Shown here: positions 63,201 to 64,000 of the stretch, one piece after another
How the letters are laid out: each line of letters starts with the position of its first letter
How positions within the stretch are numbered: position 1 is the stretch's first letter
NCBI GenBank assembly: GCA_025331565.1
Contig: JAFREQ010000008.1
Location: forward strand, 3,038,001 to 3,102,000
DNA: 64,000 bases
Source of the DNA: Holacanthus passer
Taxonomy: Eukaryota; Chordata; Actinopteri; Pomacanthidae
Direction of reading: 5' to 3'
Notes under the pieces: model-generated
What the model saw: only the letters and a program-made list of their open reading frames with translations
What the model was told of the DNA's origin: nothing
Databases searched by the model: none
Translations under genes and position numbers: made by a program

Positions 63201-64000
63201 ACAGCAGAATAAATTGGCCCTTGATATAACAGCAATTTGAGAAAGAAGAAAGAAAATCAATAGAAACCACTGAATGGTGCAAAAACTTAATATGTGTGTG
63301 TTGTTGAGACTTGCTGCCAGAAATAATGAGTTTACATATTCTATAGCTGGAAGTCCATAATGTTGTTTGTTGTTTTGTAGCTATGTTTCCCCCAACTTTA
63401 GTATTACCACTGTTCATAAGTATCTTTACCCTTTTCTTGAAGTATTTAACCTCTAAGTCATTAACTCATGATATGTTTCTATTGCATTTTGTTTTCCTTT
63501 TTTTGTGTGTCTTGGTTTTAATCAAATACTTAAATCAGTGTCTGGAGGACCACAGGATTTTGTCCTTGGTATTTTTTACACGCACATTTTTTATCTATTT
63601 GATTTTTTTTCTAAATCAAGTGGATTAAACAGAAAAAAAATTCTGAATGAATTAACCAGAATTGAGAAGTGCTGCACATGAGAAAAACACTATGACTATG
63701 GGTGATTTATCTCATCTCGGAATTCAACCTGTGCGTTAGCGTGATATTCAGTCCTAATGGGCGTTAATCCATCATACGTGGATGCAGGAGATGATGGTGA
63801 GGATTCTGGGATTCACGCTGATTGTGTGAACAGAAAATAATGAGGTTAATGACACTTGTGACTGTTGCTATAGCACCTGGGATCTGGGAGCCACAGTGGG
63901 GGAGGTGGAGGAGATGAAGCACCATGGCAACAAGTGAAATACGGGCTGTTGTGATTCGTTGTGGCCACTCGCCGTCCAGGTGGTGCACACTCACCGGGGT
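57287..64000 (-). CDS. ptprn: Receptor-type tyrosine phosphatase-like N (IA-2/ICA512), 3' part, runs off right edge
   Basis: Transmembrane pseudophosphatase of neuroendocrine dense-core granules. Exons on minus: 63995-64000 (6 bases visible before a GTGAGT donor, tentative), 62390-62599, 61422-61682, 61162-61309, 60791-60864, 60246-60323, 59883-60002, 58823-58989, 57935-57988, 57699-57763, 57492-57565, 57287-57358. Phases join without stops. The 62390 exon holds the membrane helix ([20 protein letters not shown]). Next comes the juxtamembrane segment [20 protein letters not shown] and [19 protein letters not shown]. Then the PTP domain, with [15 protein letters not shown] in place of the active WPD loop, and signature [10 protein letters not shown], where Asp replaces the Ala of active PTPs. 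Both changes are typical of IA-2 and predict no catalysis. The C-terminus [14 protein letters not shown] is the family end. RTDARGLP upstream of the helix is the last luminal sequence seen. [12 protein letters not shown] favours ptprn over ptprn2. Confidence 0.95.
58425..58500 (-). ncRNA. mir153: mir-153 precursor hairpin (intronic, in ptprn)
   Basis: Minus-strand hairpin within the ptprn intron 57989-58822. The 3p arm at 58431-58452 begins TTGCATAGTCACAAAAATGA, containing the invariant miR-153 seed TGCATAG. The 5p arm at 58469-58490 begins GTCATTTTTGTGGTTTGC and pairs with it across a loop of about 16 bases. In mammals mir-153-1 lies in a PTPRN intron and mir-153-2 in a PTPRN2 intron, so the host gene and strand agree. 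The 3p end (AAAAATGAGC rather than AAAAGTGATC) matches a variant I recall from fish. It is probably co-transcribed with ptprn. miR-153 acts in neuronal vesicle exocytosis and secretion. Confidence 0.95.
61000..61095 (-). repeat. fragment of MITE-like teleost repeat in ptprn intron
   Basis: Ends 'cagtacttgagtagatgtac', 'ttagttacattccaccgctg', matching the right terminus of the family at 34185-34668 (there 'cttccaccactg'). Confidence 0.65.
61706..62150 (-). mobile_element. non-autonomous DNA transposon relic, copy 2, in ptprn intron
   Basis: Left end 'aaaaaagttgggacactatg', right end 'catcccaacttttggaatca' and 'gattgta': inverted termini of the same family as 13726-14060. The stretch 'aggtcaaacattaaatatat' plus 'tgtctttgtgctgtttt' is the reverse complement of the interior of copy 1. 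A decayed fragment at about 61800-61900 resembles the start of a transposase reading frame in the full-length fish element, too broken to be functional. Confidence 0.8.
62600..63994 (-). other. ptprn intron, no further exon recognised
   Basis: Between the exon encoding the transmembrane helix and the donor at 63994. AT-rich, with no exon carrying recognisable IA-2 luminal sequence. The luminal RESP18-like domain must lie beyond 64000. Confidence 0.45.

Noticed and set aside
63920..63945. Possible RE1/NRSF silencer or RFX X-box in the ptprn intron (aagcaccatggcaac)
   Set aside because: Only one half of each consensus is present; the second half does not match well enough to claim a site.
1..64000. 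CRISPR array, phage, operon or toxin-type system
   Set aside because: No spaced identical short repeats, no bacterial promoters or ribosome binding sites, and all recognised genes are intron-containing vertebrate genes.

Overview
This window is vertebrate nuclear DNA, almost certainly from a spiny-rayed teleost fish. Genes are split into short exons with GT/AG introns, the proteins are close to vertebrate families, and the non-coding DNA holds several dispersed repeats that I recognise as typical of fish genomes. There is no bacterial, viral or plasmid architecture, and no CRISPR array or operon.

Layout. (1) 1-13664, minus: the 5' part of abca12, 18 exons giving the first membrane segment and about 830 residues of the first luminal/extracellular domain; the gene runs off the left edge. 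(2) 17570-24379, minus: a complete 9-exon pofut2, protein O-fucosyltransferase 2, 445 aa. (3) 25004-25757, minus: a decayed relic of a dihydrodiol dehydrogenase (dhdh) gene with several exon remnants and in-frame stops. (4) 27795-43882: three alpha-tubulin genes, one on minus (tuba4a-like) and two on plus, all with the same four-exon structure and nearly identical last exons. (5) 47958-51804, plus: complete dnajb2, a J-domain co-chaperone with two ubiquitin-interacting motifs and a C-terminal CaaX box. (6) 57287-64000, minus: the 3' part of ptprn (IA-2/ICA512), a receptor pseudophosphatase of secretory granules, with a mir-153 hairpin in one intron; the gene runs off the right edge.

The order tubulin(-), tubulin(+), dnajb2(+), ptprn(-) is the order and orientation of TUBA4A-TUBA4B-DNAJB2-PTPRN on human 2q35, and ABCA12 also lies on human 2q35, so this is an old conserved block. 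pofut2 is on another chromosome (21) in human, so its presence here marks a rearrangement in one lineage.

The genes are not one pathway. dnajb2, ptprn and the tubulins are all prominent in neurons or neuroendocrine cells; abca12 and pofut2 are lipid-transport and secretory-pathway glycosylation genes. I found no previously undescribed system. The most worthwhile observations are the intronic mir-153, the dhdh relic, the three-way homogenised tubulin exon 4, the CaaX tail of dnajb2, a possible alternative dnajb2 terminal exon, and shared non-autonomous repeats.
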